This document shows, one piece after another, positions 1-10,010 of a stretch of DNA of 64,000 nt. The first letter of the stretch is position 1; every line of letters begins with the position of its first letter. The notes under the pieces were generated by a model. It was not told the origin of the DNA, ran no database searches, and was given only the letters and a program-made list of their open reading frames with translations. Made by a program: the position numbers and the translations under genes. This stretch comes from Sulfurisphaera javensis (GTDB lineage Archaea > Thermoproteota > Thermoprotei_A > Sulfolobales > Sulfolobaceae): contig NZ_AP031322.1 in NCBI RefSeq assembly GCF_041154675.1, forward strand, positions 2,045,812 through 2,109,811, given 5' to 3'.

Positions 1-1
1 A

Positions 2-295
2 GCAATAAAGTCATCTAATGGTTTTGCAACTTATGTTTCTGACTCTGAAATTTTAGAAGCACAAAAGGAACTAGCAAGAAAAGAAGGAATTGGAGCAGAA
101 CCAGCCTCAGCAGCCTCTTATGCTGGATATTTGAAACTTGTAAATAATGGAAAAATAGATAAAAATGAGAGAACTGTCCTTATATTAACTGGACATGCAT
201 TGAAGGACCCGGACGCAATGGTAAAAGCAGAAGCAAGAAGAATTTTAATTAATCCAGAACACATAAACGAAATTATATTAAGTGATCTAAGATGA
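2..295 (+). CDS. thrC: Threonine synthase, C-terminal part (cut by window edge)
   Basis: The first open frame enters the window already in progress and ends with TGA at 293-295. It translates to about 97 residues including [11 protein letters not shown] and [11 protein letters not shown], both typical of the C-terminal part of PLP-dependent threonine synthase, which converts O-phosphohomoserine to threonine. The 5' part lies outside the window. Its stop overlaps the aspartate kinase ATG (ATGA), so the two are very probably co-transcribed and translationally coupled in an aspartate-family operon. Confidence 0.85.
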   Translation, partial: AIKSSNGFATYVSDSEILEAQKELARKEGIGAEPASAASYAGYLKLVNNGKIDKNERTVLILTGHALKDPDAMVKAEARRILINPEHINEIILSDLR

Positions 296-1635
296 AAGTA
301 ATTAAAATTGGTGGATCCATTCAAAAAGATGAAAAAGATTATGAATTAATATTAGAAAAACTAAGAAAAGAAATAGATTCCAATGATAAAAACATTATAG
401 TAACTTCTGCTATTAAGAATGTCACTAACCAACTCTTAGAAATAATTAAAGAGACTGATAAATCTATGGACCTAGTTACTGATATTTATGATAGACACAT
501 TAGATTACTTTCAAAACTGACTAACGGAATTGAATTTGAACGCTCGTTTGGAGAATTATCAAAACTTACAGATGAACTTTTCAAAATAGCATGGTCAGTA
601 AGAGTACTTGATGAGGTAACACCAAGAGTTAGAGATTACATATTATCATTTGGTGAAAGATTTGCTGTGATTTTATTATCAGCATTCTTAAGATCAAATA
701 ACATTCCAGCAAATTACATAGTGGAGCCTCCTTTAATAACAGATGAAAATTACGGAGAAGCAAACGTATTACTTCAACCCTCAAAAGAAAACCTTACTAA
801 AAAGATAGACGGCATAAAAGAAAACGTCATAGTTATTCCAGGCTTTATCGGAAAAAGTAAAGAAAATAAATATACTACAATAGGTCGTGGTGGGAGCGAC
901 TATACAGCAACAGTTGTAGGAAAAATTTTAGGAGCAAAAGAAGTAAAATTAATTACTGAAGTCCCTGGCATAATGACGGCTGATCCCAAAAAGATACCAG
1001 AAGCTAGGACAATTCCCAGATTAGCATTAGAAGAGGCAATTGAACTTTCGCAGTTAGGAGCTAAAAAGTTACATCCAAGAACATTTGATCCAATATTTAA
1101 CACTAATCTAAGAGTTGTAATAGAAGGATTATATGAAGAAGGGAATACAATAATAGAAGGAAGTTGCACTAAAGAAGATATTTTAAAAGGAATTGCAACT
1201 AGAAACAATATCGAATTAATAACAATAGAAAGTACAAACATAGTTGGAAAGATAGGCTCTGCTGCTACAATAATGTCAGAAGCTAGAAACGCTAATGTAA
1301 ATCTTGTTGCTATCTCACAACCAGTATCAGAAACAGTTATACAACTAGTAATTGACTCACAAGATAAAGAGAGGCTTATAGAAAGGCTAAACAGTCTAAG
1401 TAACTTAATAGAAGATATTCAATCAACTAAAGTTAGCGCAATAAGCATCGTAGGATGTGGACTAAGAAATAAAGAAATATCAGCAAAAGTTCTAAGTAAA
1501 GCTTCTTCTTTAGATCCTATATTCATATCTAGAGGTTTGAAAGGAGTAAGCTTAACATTTATAGTTGATGAAAAAGATGAAAATAGTCTAGCTAAAGAAC
1601 TTCACGAGGTGGTTTTAGAGTGGCAGACAAAATAA
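292..1635 (+). CDS. lysC: Aspartate kinase
   Basis: 447 aa. Opens with VIKIGGS, the kinase glycine-rich motif, and carries FGERFA, a GRGGSD segment near residue 200 and [13 protein letters not shown], all typical of aspartokinase. The last 140 residues form two ACT-like repeats ([24 protein letters not shown]), which in this family sense amino-acid end products. It phosphorylates aspartate, the entry step to threonine, methionine and homoserine. The ATG overlaps the thrC stop, and the 3' end overlaps asd by 16 nt. Allosteric feedback is inferred from the ACT domains; which amino acid binds cannot be read from sequence. Confidence 0.93.
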   Translation: MKVIKIGGSIQKDEKDYELILEKLRKEIDSNDKNIIVTSAIKNVTNQLLEIIKETDKSMDLVTDIYDRHIRLLSKLTNGIEFERSFGELSKLTDELFKIAWSVRVLDEVTPRVRDYILSFGERFAVILLSAFLRSNNIPANYIVEPPLITDENYGEANVLLQPSKENLTKKIDGIKENVIVIPGFIGKSKENKYTTIGRGGSDYTATVVGKILGAKEVKLITEVPGIMTADPKKIPEARTIPRLALEEAIELSQLGAKKLHPRTFDPIFNTNLRVVIEGLYEEGNTIIEGSCTKEDILKGIATRNNIELITIESTNIVGKIGSAATIMSEARNANVNLVAISQPVSETVIQLVIDSQDKERLIERLNSLSNLIEDIQSTKVSAISIVGCGLRNKEISAKVLSKASSLDPIFISRGLKGVSLTFIVDEKDENSLAKELHEVVLEWQTK

Positions 1636-2672
1636 AAGTCTCATTATTAGGTTCTACTGGAATGGTAGGACAAAAAATGGTAAAGATGTTAGCTAAGCAT
1701 CCTTATCTTGAACTTGTAAAGGTAAGTGCGTCTCCAAGTAAAATTGGTAAAAAATACAAAGAAGCCGTAAAGTGGATAGAACAAGGAGATATACCAGAAG
1801 AAGTACAAGATTTACCTATAGTTTCAACTAATTATGAAGATCATAAAGATGTAGATGTAGTCTTATCAGCTTTACCCAATGAGTTAGCAGAGTCAATAGA
1901 GCTTGAGCTTGTTAAAAACGGTAAAGTTGTTGTATCTAATGCTAGTCCCTTTAGAATGGATCCAGATGTTCCTCTAATAAACCCAGAAGTTAATTGGGAA
2001 CATTTAGAACTACTAAAGGTTCAAAGAGAAAGAAAGGGATGGAAAGGAATTCTCGTTAAGAATCCTAATTGTACAGCTGCAATAATGTCTATGCCAATAA
2101 AACCATTACTTGACATAGCTGTAAAATCTAAAATAATTATAACTACATTGCAAGCTGTGAGTGGTGCTGGATATAACGGAATTCCTTTTATGGCAATCGA
2201 AGGAAATATTATACCATATATAAAAGGTGAGGAAGACAAAATAGCTAAAGAACTAACAAAATTAAATGGAAAAATTACTAATGGCCAAATTATTCCAGCA
2301 AATTTAGATTCTAATATCACATCAATAAGAGTACCTACAAGAGTAGGACATATGGGAGTTATAAATATAATAACTGATGAAAAAATTAACATTGAAGAAA
2401 TAAAGAAGACATTAAAGAATTTTAAATCTTTACCTCAACAGAAAAACCTACCCACAGCTCCAAAACAACCCATAATAGTTAGAGACGAAGAAGATAGACC
2501 GCAACCTATAATAGATGTAAGTGCTGAAAACGGTATGGCAGTAACAGTTGGAAGAATAAGGCATGAAAATGGTGTGCTAAGAATGGTAGTCTTAGGTGAC
2601 AACTTAATTAGAGGTGCTGCCGGAATAACTATACTTACAGTAGAAGTCATGAAAGAATTAGGGTATATTTAA
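1620..2672 (+). CDS. asd: Aspartate-semialdehyde dehydrogenase
   Basis: 350 aa, the usual length. An N-terminal NADP-binding [11 protein letters not shown] motif (residues 11-21) is followed by the active-site segment [10 protein letters not shown] with the catalytic cysteine, and the substrate-binding stretch RVPTRVGH. It reduces aspartyl phosphate to the semialdehyde. The start is a GTG inside the last codons of aspartate kinase (16-nt overlap), and the stop overlaps the ATG of the next gene (TAATG), so this is the third member of a tightly coupled operon. No oddities seen. Confidence 0.94.
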   Translation: MADKIKVSLLGSTGMVGQKMVKMLAKHPYLELVKVSASPSKIGKKYKEAVKWIEQGDIPEEVQDLPIVSTNYEDHKDVDVVLSALPNELAESIELELVKNGKVVVSNASPFRMDPDVPLINPEVNWEHLELLKVQRERKGWKGILVKNPNCTAAIMSMPIKPLLDIAVKSKIIITTLQAVSGAGYNGIPFMAIEGNIIPYIKGEEDKIAKELTKLNGKITNGQIIPANLDSNITSIRVPTRVGHMGVINIITDEKINIEEIKKTLKNFKSLPQQKNLPTAPKQPIIVRDEEDRPQPIIDVSAENGMAVTVGRIRHENGVLRMVVLGDNLIRGAAGITILTVEVMKELGYI

Positions 2673-3328
2673 TGTTAAAAATAGATTTTCATACTCATAC
2701 TTTTTATAGTGATGGAAGAGAATCTCCACAAGAAATGATAAATTATGCTTTAAAGATAGGGCTTAATGGAATTGCTATAACCGATCATGATACATCCAAA
2801 GCCCATTTAGTTTTTAAACATAAACTAGTTATTCCTGGACAGGAAGTAACAACAGAATTTGGTCATGTTGTTATTTTATGTAATTTTCCTCCAGACCCAC
2901 CAAAAAGAATCTATGAGCTCGTTGATTATTCAAAGGAAAACAATTGCATAATTTTTCCTTCTCACCCATTTGATATTTTTCGTAAAGGAATAGGAGATAA
3001 AATATTTGAATATCATTTTAATGCAATTGAGATATATAACTCAAAAGCTCCTAAATCAGCGAATGAAAAAGCTAAAAAAGTATCTATCCAACTAAACTTG
3101 CCTGGATTAGCAAATAGTGACTCTCATGTAAAATACGCATTAGGCTCCGCATACAATATTGTAAATATCTCAGAATTTAATGTAGATGAAATACTAGATT
3201 GTATAAGGAAAGGAAAAATAGAACCTGTAGGCATTGGATTAACAGTAAAGGCTAAGTTTGAAATCGCCAAATGGTATATATTGAGGAAACTAAAAATTGA
3301 GGAAAATTCCCGCAGAACTATGTATTAG
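2672..3328 (+). CDS. PHP-domain metal-dependent phosphoesterase
   Basis: 218 aa. The PHP motifs occur in order: [11 protein letters not shown] (residues 4-14), ITDHDTS, GQEVTT, PSHPFD and NSDSHV near residue 150. These His/Asp residues bind the metal centre of PHP phosphoesterases. The substrate cannot be predicted; in other organisms such stand-alone PHP proteins act on nucleotides, histidinol phosphate or RNA ends. It starts on the asd stop codon and overlaps the next gene by 32 nt, so it is part of the same transcription unit, though a role in amino-acid synthesis is not implied. Confidence 0.8.
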   Translation: MLKIDFHTHTFYSDGRESPQEMINYALKIGLNGIAITDHDTSKAHLVFKHKLVIPGQEVTTEFGHVVILCNFPPDPPKRIYELVDYSKENNCIIFPSHPFDIFRKGIGDKIFEYHFNAIEIYNSKAPKSANEKAKKVSIQLNLPGLANSDSHVKYALGSAYNIVNISEFNVDEILDCIRKGKIEPVGIGLTVKAKFEIAKWYILRKLKIEENSRRTMY

Positions 3329-4526
3329 ATGTAAAGGCCATAAATACTTATGTGGATTACCCTCTTGTCCTATATTAGATAGATTTAGAAATGTTGCAAT
3401 AACAGTGGCAAAAATTAAAAATTCAGACAAAATACAAGGATCAACTCCTCCAAGCATAGTTGTTGGAGAAAAAAACTATCCAAAAGTTTCAATAATATAC
3501 AACATTCCCCCCTCAGTAATAGGAGAAGAAGCAAAAGATTACGAGAATCCAGAAGGATGGTGGGGGAAGAAAAGTTTAAGTGATATTTTATCTTTAAGAA
3601 CTTCTTTAATTTCCTCAATATTAGCTAACGTTAATGCAAATAATCCTTATGAACTCTATGATAAAGAAGTTTCAATAACTGCGGTATCTGAAAAACCAGT
3701 ACTATCTGAAGTACTAAGTGAAAGCAAAAACTTGATACCTAAACTAAAATTCGACGGGCTTTTGTTACCTAGAGGACCATCACTAAACGCTAAAGATATT
3801 AAGATTAACGAAAATCCGAAAATACCTAAACCCATAGATAAATTAATATTTGATGATATAAAAGCACAAGAAGCTATCCTGGAACTCTATAACAATAAAC
3901 AAAGTATATATACTATAATAAATGCACTTTCTCTAGGTCTTCTAGGAATCAGAAAAAACAGAAAAATAGTTCCTACTAGATGGGCAATAACTGCAGTAGA
4001 CAGTACTTTAGGAAACTTCATGCTTAACCAGATAAGAAACTTTGACACTATAAGCGAAGTTCAAGTATTTTACAATTCTTATTTAGGCAACTATTTTCAC
4101 ATAATTTTATTCCCATCAAAATTTAGGTCAGTGTGGGTAGAAATTTGGCATCCATTATCATTATGGGCTAATGAGTTAGTAATTAGTGACTTATCAGAAG
4201 ATTACTGGGGAGATTATGATTTTTTAGATGGAGGATATATGGCAGCTAGATTTTCTGTCGTAGAAAAACTCTTTGAGATGAGAAAACAATCTGGAATAAT
4301 AATCATTAGAGAGATTACTAATGAATACTATGCTCCAGTAGGAAATTGGCACATAAGAGAGACAGTAAAAAGAGCTTTTAATAACAATCCCTTAAAGTTT
4401 GATAAACTTCAAGATGCAATTATTTACGTGAATTCTAAATTAAAGGCAAAAGTTAACTTGTTAGAAATAAAAAGTATAAAGAAAATTTTAACTCAAAAAA
4501 CTATAGATGAGTTCCTAAAGAAGTAA
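3297..4526 (+). CDS. nreA: Nre family DNA repair protein (NreA-like)
   Basis: 409 aa from a TTG start overlapping the PHP gene. The N-terminus has the zinc-binding pattern of the archaeal Nre family ([18 protein letters not shown], residues 9-26), followed by the long conserved Nre core with RTSLISSI and HPLSLWANE segments. The extreme C-terminus reads QKTIDEFL, a good PCNA-interacting (PIP) box. In haloarchaea NreA is implicated in DNA damage repair with PCNA; the same role is inferred here. The 3' end overlaps convergent argF by 12 nt. Family assignment is from motif recognition and order. Confidence 0.8.
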   Translation: MRKIPAELCIRCKGHKYLCGLPSCPILDRFRNVAITVAKIKNSDKIQGSTPPSIVVGEKNYPKVSIIYNIPPSVIGEEAKDYENPEGWWGKKSLSDILSLRTSLISSILANVNANNPYELYDKEVSITAVSEKPVLSEVLSESKNLIPKLKFDGLLLPRGPSLNAKDIKINENPKIPKPIDKLIFDDIKAQEAILELYNNKQSIYTIINALSLGLLGIRKNRKIVPTRWAITAVDSTLGNFMLNQIRNFDTISEVQVFYNSYLGNYFHIILFPSKFRSVWVEIWHPLSLWANELVISDLSEDYWGDYDFLDGGYMAARFSVVEKLFEMRKQSGIIIIREITNEYYAPVGNWHIRETVKRAFNNNPLKFDKLQDAIIYVNSKLKAKVNLLEIKSIKKILTQKTIDEFLKK

Positions 4527-5435
4527 AGAGAGAACAGACATCGCAGTATATAATCTATTTTCAGCCTCATCCCACACAGCACTTTGAGGACCATCAAGCA
4601 CTTCCTTATCAACTTCTTCGCCTCGTACAGCAGGCAAACAATGCATAAAAATTGCATCTTTGCTAGCATACTTCATTAGATCTGTAGTTACTTTGTAATC
4701 CTTTAGCATAGCTTTCTTCTTTTCGGCTATCTCTTCTTGTCCCATACTTACCCAAACATCAGTATAAACCACTTTTGTACCCCTCACGGCTTCATATGGA
4801 TCTTCATAAAATTCGATAATAGCACCACTTTTTTCAGCTTCTTCCTCAATCTTTTTCCAAATATCTTCTCTAGGTCTTAGTTCTTTAGGGGAGGCAATCT
4901 TTATTGTTAACCCCATCTTTGCCACAAAAGCCATTAAACTAACTAATACATTATCACCTCCATCTCCAACAAAAGTTACTGACGTATATTCACCAAATTT
5001 CTCTTTTATTGTCATAAAATCTGCTAAAGCTTGTAATGGGTGAGAAAGATCACTTAACAAATTAATGGTAGGTTTCCCAGAATATTTTGACAAGATCTCT
5101 AAGGATTCATGTTTTAAAACTCTTGCACCAATCCCATCAACATATCTGCCTAAGACTCTTGCAGTATCTTCTACTGGTTCTCCTCTACCTAGCTGAATTT
5201 CTGACTTATTCAAAACTATCGGATTTCCACCCAAAACTCTTACAGCTGTTTCAACACTGACTCTGGTCCTCGTGCTTGGTTTCTCAAAAATTAAAGCTAC
5301 ATTTTTACCGTCTAAAGACTTAGGTATAGCCTTAGTTAAGTAAAAATTCTTCATCTGAAATGAGACTTCCATCATTTTTTCAATTTCTTGCTTTGAAAAA
5401 TCCAATAGGCATAACAAGCTTTTTCCTTTTAACAT
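4515..5435 (-). CDS. argF: Ornithine carbamoyltransferase
   Basis: 306 aa, usual length. Contains the carbamoyl-phosphate site [11 protein letters not shown] (residues 50-60), HPLQALADF, the ornithine loop [12 protein letters not shown] and the catalytic [13 protein letters not shown] near residue 264. It forms citrulline from ornithine and carbamoyl phosphate in arginine synthesis. It is monocistronic on the minus strand, overlapping nreA tail to tail by 12 nt, and is divergent from the gene at 5467 with only 31 nt between them, so the two promoters must overlap. Confidence 0.95.
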   Translation of the reverse strand: MLKGKSLLCLLDFSKQEIEKMMEVSFQMKNFYLTKAIPKSLDGKNVALIFEKPSTRTRVSVETAVRVLGGNPIVLNKSEIQLGRGEPVEDTARVLGRYVDGIGARVLKHESLEILSKYSGKPTINLLSDLSHPLQALADFMTIKEKFGEYTSVTFVGDGGDNVLVSLMAFVAKMGLTIKIASPKELRPREDIWKKIEEEAEKSGAIIEFYEDPYEAVRGTKVVYTDVWVSMGQEEIAEKKKAMLKDYKVTTDLMKYASKDAIFMHCLPAVRGEEVDKEVLDGPQSAVWDEAENRLYTAMSVLSLLL

Positions 5436-5466
5436 ATTTTAAATTTTAGACCTCTTATTTAAAAAT

Positions 5467-6087
5467 GTGGAAGAACTATTAACACTTTCAAAAGTTACAA
5501 TTCCTAAAAAAGGTAATAAGCCTAACTTTGATGAGGCTCATGTACTTTTAGCTTTAAGCATTATTGAAAAAGAACAGCCTATTGGAAGACATTTATTAAT
5601 GAAAAAACTAGGATTAAGTGAAGCATCTACTAGAACTATGATAAAAAGATTAAAAGAATTAAATCTCATTAAAGTAGATAAAGTAGCTGGCATATTTTTG
5701 TCAGATATAGGAGAGAAGATACTTAGTAGTATTAGAAACAAAGCAAATATTATAGAAAATGTTAAAATTTCTAGTATTAATTGGAACAGTATGATAGTGA
5801 AAATTAAGAATGGTAGACTATTTTTAGAACGTATAGGCTTATTAAATTTAAGAGATTTAATAATAAAACAAGGAGCAACAAGAACCATAATAGCTGTAAT
5901 TAGTGAAGATGGACGATTAGAATTACCACCAAAAACTTTTGATGAAAGTGAAGAAATTAAGAAATTAAAGGAAGAATTACAGAATAAAATTAAAGATGCT
6001 GAGATAAACGACCTTATTATTATTTTTGAACCTCAGGATTTACACTTAACTTATAAAATAATTCTTACAATTCTCACAAGTGCATAA
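5467..6087 (+). CDS. Winged-helix protein, DUF4443-like
   Basis: 206 aa from GTG. Residues 20-85 form a clear winged helix ([29 protein letters not shown]), followed by an alpha/beta C-terminal part with [28 protein letters not shown]. The layout resembles the archaeal DUF4443 family of putative regulators as I remember it. The C-terminal half may bind a ligand; which one cannot be told. The stop overlaps the next gene, so it is co-transcribed with the NAD kinase homolog, which makes a regulatory link to that gene possible. An ATG two bases upstream is in another frame. Confidence 0.65.
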   Translation: MEELLTLSKVTIPKKGNKPNFDEAHVLLALSIIEKEQPIGRHLLMKKLGLSEASTRTMIKRLKELNLIKVDKVAGIFLSDIGEKILSSIRNKANIIENVKISSINWNSMIVKIKNGRLFLERIGLLNLRDLIIKQGATRTIIAVISEDGRLELPPKTFDESEEIKKLKEELQNKIKDAEINDLIIIFEPQDLHLTYKIILTILTSA

Positions 6088-7177
6088 AATAGGTTTTTTA
6101 GTTAATCCGGTTGCTGGTAGTGGAGGAAAAATAGGACATAAAGGAAGTGATGATTTAGCAATTAATAATCCTGATACTCCACAAAAGGTAGCCAGATTTC
6201 TAAAATTAGCCCCTAAGGATAATATAAAATACATAACTCCTAAAGGAATAATGGGAGAAATTTATTTTGATAATAGCTTCAATGTCAAGCTAATTGATGT
6301 TAAAAACATAGAGAGAACTACAAGAGAGGACACAATTATTGCATCAAAGACTTTTCTTGAGCTAAACTGCGACATTATAGTATTTGCTGGTGGAGATGGG
6401 ACAGCAAGAGATATTTACTCAGTAGTTGGAAACAAGATTCCTCTCTTAGGAATACCAACTGGTGTAAAAATGCATAGTGGAGTATTCGCTAATACCCCAG
6501 AGGCTGCAGCTATTCTTCTGTTGAAATACATTAACAATGAAGCCTCTATAATAGATGCAGAAATCTTAGATATAGATGAAGATGAATATAGAAAAGGAAG
6601 GTATAATGTAAAGTTATACGGGATAGCAAAAACTGTCTCTTATTTAAATTATTTAACTCCTAGCAAAGAAGAGATAAAAAGCAATGAAGAGGAACTAGAT
6701 GCAATTGCTGATTATTTCATAGACACTATATTAAAAGATAATGAATACTATGTTTTCGGAAGCGGAAGTACTGTAAAATATATACTTAAGAAACTAGGTT
6801 ATGAGACCAATTTCTTATCTATTGATGTAACTTATGGAAGAAAACTACTTATTAGTTCTGCTAATTATTATGATTTACTCAATTTGACTGGGGAGTTAAA
6901 TTTAGTTTTAACCCCCATAGGAAAACAAGGATTTTTATTAGGAAGAGGAAATCAAGAAATAGGGCCTGAGGTTATCAGAAAAATTAAAAAAGATAAAATA
7001 ATTATAATTTCTACTAAATCAAAATTAAAAACAATAGATTGCTTAAGAATTGATACTGGTGATTCAGAATTAGATAAAAAATTACAAGGAGTATATAAAG
7101 TTATAGTTGGTTATGGAGAATATGTCGCGATAAAAACCTGTGATAATACCAGTGTGGTAGATAATGATAATACCTAA
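6080..7177 (+). CDS. ATP-NAD kinase family protein
   Basis: 365 aa from a GTG overlapping the previous gene. The N-terminus reads [15 protein letters not shown], and residues 97-105 give [11 protein letters not shown], the GGDG motif of the NAD kinase/diacylglycerol kinase superfamily, followed by [14 protein letters not shown]. This matches the larger archaeal/bacterial ATP-NAD kinase-like family (COG3199), longer than the compact NadK. It probably phosphorylates NAD or a related compound, but the substrate is not settled for this branch. A 49-nt gap with a TATA element separates it from whiP. Confidence 0.8.
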   Translation: MHKIGFLVNPVAGSGGKIGHKGSDDLAINNPDTPQKVARFLKLAPKDNIKYITPKGIMGEIYFDNSFNVKLIDVKNIERTTREDTIIASKTFLELNCDIIVFAGGDGTARDIYSVVGNKIPLLGIPTGVKMHSGVFANTPEAAAILLLKYINNEASIIDAEILDIDEDEYRKGRYNVKLYGIAKTVSYLNYLTPSKEEIKSNEEELDAIADYFIDTILKDNEYYVFGSGSTVKYILKKLGYETNFLSIDVTYGRKLLISSANYYDLLNLTGELNLVLTPIGKQGFLLGRGNQEIGPEVIRKIKKDKIIIISTKSKLKTIDCLRIDTGDSELDKKLQGVYKVIVGYGEYVAIKTCDNTSVVDNDNT

Positions 7178-7193
7178 GAAATAACTGACCAAC

Positions 7194-7205
7194 CATATTA
7201 TAATC
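7194..7205 (+). promoter_or_regulatory. TATA element of whiP
   Basis: CATATTATAATC lies about 27 nt upstream of the whiP ATG at 7227, the spacing expected for a leaderless archaeal transcript. It is the only TATA-like element in the 49-nt gap after the NAD kinase gene. Confidence 0.5.
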
Positions 7206-7226
7206 TAGTTCTTCATATATAATCTG

Positions 7227-7952
7227 ATGAAAAGAGAGGATGCTGACATAAATATTGAAGAACTGAATGAGGAAATAAAACAACTAAAAACCGGGCCTAG
7301 ATCGAAGCTAATGGAAGCTATTCTTGTTCTTCTCTTAGCTAGACCATTAAGAACTTCAGAGATTGCTATTAACTTAGGATTAGAGACTAAGTATGTTAGC
7401 AGTTATTTAAGTTATTGGAGGAAGAAAGGGTTAGTATATCAGGAAGCAGGGAGATGGCATCTATCTGCTCAAGGAGAAGATCTAGCCAAGGAGATCATAG
7501 AAGAGAAAAATAATTCTAAGTTTGTTGAGTATTTAGCTTTTGCAAAACAAATACTTAATGAAAATGTTAACCAAACAATAAACAACAAAAAACAGACAAA
7601 ACAAGACAAAGATGGAAAAGAATTTTTGTCGTTTATTGTTGACTTAACCAATTCTAAGGTCAATAAACAACAAAAGTCGAATTTAACGGACTGTATCGCA
7701 GACATACTAGAAAAATTAGACGATGAAGAAAAGGAACTACTCTCCTTCTTGCTAAACAAGTATAAGCAATGGGGCTCTACTTATGTTTATATCGATCAAA
7801 TTCAAGAAGAATTTAACGCAGATACAGGTTGGTTATTTAAGGTTCTTCGAAAATTACAGACAAAACGTATTTTGTATTTATATCATGATCCTAAATTAGG
7901 ACTTAGGATAGGGTTTACTCAGCAGTTTAAGGACAAAATATCTAATTGTTAA
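7227..7952 (+). CDS. whiP: Replication initiator protein WhiP
   Basis: 241 aa. There are two winged-helix regions: residues 25-92 ([20 protein letters not shown], then the wing [13 protein letters not shown]) and residues 160-236 ([20 protein letters not shown], then [16 protein letters not shown]), joined by a polar Lys/Asn/Gln-rich linker (residues 108-150). This is the architecture of the Sulfolobales Winged-Helix Initiator Protein, a distant Cdt1-like factor that binds and specifies oriC3. In Sulfolobus the gene lies next to that origin and near the thermosome alpha gene, as here. The identity rests on remembered sequence and context. Confidence 0.8.
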   Translation: MKREDADINIEELNEEIKQLKTGPRSKLMEAILVLLLARPLRTSEIAINLGLETKYVSSYLSYWRKKGLVYQEAGRWHLSAQGEDLAKEIIEEKNNSKFVEYLAFAKQILNENVNQTINNKKQTKQDKDGKEFLSFIVDLTNSKVNKQQKSNLTDCIADILEKLDDEEKELLSFLLNKYKQWGSTYVYIDQIQEEFNADTGWLFKVLRKLQTKRILYLYHDPKLGLRIGFTQQFKDKISNC

Positions 7953-8100
7953 TTCTACTACTACATTTAAATCTATTATCATTTGATATTTAGGTTTCAT
8001 ATTATGTCATTATACAAACCTTTGATTTTATTTTTATGAGAATAAGATAGGAAGTAGTAGTAGTAATATATATTAGTATTTTGTATTAAGTTTAAACTAG
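7953..8100 (+). other. oriC3: Candidate replication origin (oriC3-like dyad)
   Basis: This 148-bp gap directly after whiP is very AT-rich and contains two nested inverted repeats. The outer arms are CTACTACTAC (7955-7964) and GTAGTAGTAG (8054-8063); the inner arms are AGGTTT (7992-7997) and AAACCT (8016-8021). Their centres, about 8009 and 8006, nearly coincide, so the whole gap is one extended dyad. No ORB or mini-ORB consensus could be recognised. In Sulfolobus oriC3 is adjacent to whiP, so this is the natural candidate; function is inferred. Confidence 0.5.
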
Positions 8101-8439
8101 GTGTTAATGTTGTCTGAGTCTACCAAGTCTTCCAGAATCTCAGAAGATGAGATGAATAAGGTATTAGCAAAGGCTGAAAAAGAAGCAGAAAAAAAAGATC
8201 ATAAAAAACAATGGATTGAAAGGATGATAAAAAGTGCCAAAACTTATTATAAATTATGCCCTTATTTTGATAAGAAATCAACTAAGTGCTTTTTAACACT
8301 AGGAGATAAGTGCACAAGAGAAGGGAGATATGAAAATTGTCCAATATTTATTAATTATTTAGATCAAAAATATAACGAGATTATTCAAAAGAAAAAGATG
8401 CTTCCGATGGACTTTTTAGATTTAGCACAGATGATTTAA
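8101..8439 (+). CDS. Hypothetical Cys-rich protein downstream of whiP
   Basis: 112 aa from GTG; an in-frame ATG at 8107 is an equally likely start. The first 40 residues are a charged helix rich in Lys/Glu. The second half has four cysteines (C53, C63, C71, C80) in the pattern CPYF-x6-C-x7-C-x8-CPIF, suggesting a zinc or iron-sulfur site. It is followed after 13 nt by the next gene. I do not recognise the family. Its place between the candidate origin and a zinc-ribbon gene suggests a DNA-associated role, which is only a guess. Confidence 0.65.
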   Translation: MLMLSESTKSSRISEDEMNKVLAKAEKEAEKKDHKKQWIERMIKSAKTYYKLCPYFDKKSTKCFLTLGDKCTREGRYENCPIFINYLDQKYNEIIQKKKMLPMDFLDLAQMI

Positions 8440-8452
8440 TGGGATCAGATAA

Positions 8453-9250
8453 GTGCCTAGAAAAAAGAAGACTGAAGAATCTCAACAATCTGCAGATAAG
8501 AAACCGAAAAAGAAGTTATCTTCCAAAGAGAAATATGTTGATCCAAACGTTATAATAGATGAATATTTGGATGAGGTAATAAATTCTTTAGGATTAGCAT
8601 ATTTAAATCTAGAGAGAGAAGAATTTAAAGAGTTAATAAAGGAACCTTTTGCTGCTGCTGTAGGTGAAGTAAAAACTAAACCGAAGGCAAGGACTATAAT
8701 AAATAGATTACAAGCTAATAGAGATTCGTTAATGGAGTTTCTTGCATTAAAACTTCTCAGAATTAAAGACCTAGATAAAATGACTGATGAACAATTAGAA
8801 TTTGTAGTCTATAATATAAAATCAGCTATTAAGGACCTGGGTCCTAGGCTATATGAAGAGTTAGTTAAAAGAAACAGACAAGATCTAATCGATTTTCTAA
8901 GATCTACATGGGCTACTTATGGTATAAATTCACCAATAGAATGTCCTAGATGTAAATTTAACGCTATAATGCCTGATCTTTCTTGTTATATTTGTAAATA
9001 TATTATTTCTATGAAACAACTTAAAGAAGAAATTCATGTTATAGATTTATTAATTGATTATAGCAAAGTAGATCCAGAAGGATTTAAAGAAATTATATCA
9101 TCTGGTTATTTCTATTATAGTTGGAGTGGTGTTTCACCCCCCAGTAAAATGCCTAAAAATGATCCATTAGTTTTTGAAATAGTTCTTAATAAGGACGAGA
9201 AAGAGAAGCTAAAATCTTATTACAACGTTGGCAATACTCCCCCTCATTAA
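8453..9250 (+). CDS. Hypothetical zinc-ribbon protein
   Basis: 265 aa from GTG. Begins with a basic tail (PRKKKTEESQ, then KKPKKKLSSK), then a helical domain, and a zinc ribbon near residues 164-182 (CPRCKFN...CYICKY). The last 40 residues include YYSWSGVSPPSK. The basic tail and zinc ribbon suggest nucleic-acid binding. No function is known to me. It is separated by 13 nt from the preceding gene, and its 3' end overlaps the convergent gene at 9186-9899 by 65 nt, the largest such overlap in the window. Confidence 0.65.
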   Translation: MPRKKKTEESQQSADKKPKKKLSSKEKYVDPNVIIDEYLDEVINSLGLAYLNLEREEFKELIKEPFAAAVGEVKTKPKARTIINRLQANRDSLMEFLALKLLRIKDLDKMTDEQLEFVVYNIKSAIKDLGPRLYEELVKRNRQDLIDFLRSTWATYGINSPIECPRCKFNAIMPDLSCYICKYIISMKQLKEEIHVIDLLIDYSKVDPEGFKEIISSGYFYYSWSGVSPPSKMPKNDPLVFEIVLNKDEKEKLKSYYNVGNTPPH

Positions 9251-9899
9251 TAAAAGCGTTACATAACTTACATGTTTTCCCTTGAAATAACTTAATTGAA
9301 GAATGAAATGTGTGGAAAAGCTCATAATTCTCTTGTAAATAAGATAATGTCCATTCATATATTTTATTAAACATTTCATCTCTCCATCTGAGCTTTATCT
9401 CTGCGAATCCTTTAAGCTCATTAATAGAGGTAGAATATAATGGTATAAAGAATATATTATTGTTAAATATAGTCATAACTTTAGCAAAACTTAAATAATT
9501 AGAATCTTGTGATGAAATAGAATAAATTAAATATGATAACAAGAAATCAGATGTAAAAGGTAAGACTTTTATTTTATGTTGAAGCTTTTCAGCTTCAATT
9601 ATCATATTCCAGATAATATCATTTATATTATCTTTCTGTACGTTTACTTTTACTTCATCAATTATTAGCTTACATTTATAACATGCTTTATCTATAATAA
9701 ACTTTAATAAGGCGGATAGAGGACCGAATTCTTCTTCTATGATTATAGCCACTTTATCATTATAACTAAACTGTTTTGAGTCATAGATTTCTCTTCTTAC
9801 TCTTTTGATAATTTCATCTCTTGCACAATATTCGCATAATTTTCTGCCACCAATTACTGTTATTGCTTCTCTTTTATTGCATCGTTGACAGATTTCCAT
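9186..9899 (-). CDS. TtuA/Ncs6-like protein lacking the PP-loop
   Basis: 237 aa. The ends match tRNA 2-thiolation enzymes of the TtuA/Ncs6 family: an N-terminal zinc finger with C4, C7, C22, C25 followed by EIIKRVRREI, and a C-terminal finger with C210, C213, C223, C226. Between them, where the ATP-pyrophosphatase loop SGGKDS should follow a short strand, the sequence is KVAIIIEEEFGPLSALL, and the conserved catalytic Cys pair after it is missing. It looks like an inactive paralog, comparable to eukaryotic Ncs2/Ctu2, and might be a partner of an active Ncs6 encoded elsewhere. Homology is inferred by eye. Confidence 0.6.
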   Translation of the reverse strand: MEICQRCNKREAITVIGGRKLCEYCARDEIIKRVRREIYDSKQFSYNDKVAIIIEEEFGPLSALLKFIIDKACYKCKLIIDEVKVNVQKDNINDIIWNMIIEAEKLQHKIKVLPFTSDFLLSYLIYSISSQDSNYLSFAKVMTIFNNNIFFIPLYSTSINELKGFAEIKLRWRDEMFNKIYEWTLSYLQENYELFHTFHSSIKLFQGKTCKLCNAFINEGEYCQRCNKILASLSRPY

Positions 9900-9959
9900 A
9901 TTTAATCCTTAGATATTGTTTTTTATCCTCTTAAATTGATCACAAGAAATCATAATAGA

Positions 9960-9974
9960 AAAATTTATATATAA
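9960..9974 (+). promoter_or_regulatory. BRE/TATA box of the thermosome gene
   Basis: A strong element of the form AAAAATTTATATATAAG ends near 9974, with an A-rich BRE directly before the TATA core. Transcription should start about 26 nt downstream, near 9993. That places the TSS after the ATG at 9984 and supports translation from the ATG at 10011. Confidence 0.65.
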
Positions 9975-10010
9975 GCGATTCTAATGCAAAACCAGATACG
10001 GTGTTTAAAT

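Noticed and set aside
9984-10010. Alternative upstream start of the thermosome gene
   Set aside because: The TATA box at 9960-9974 predicts transcription from about 9993, after this ATG, and the ATG at 10011 gives the conserved N-terminus.
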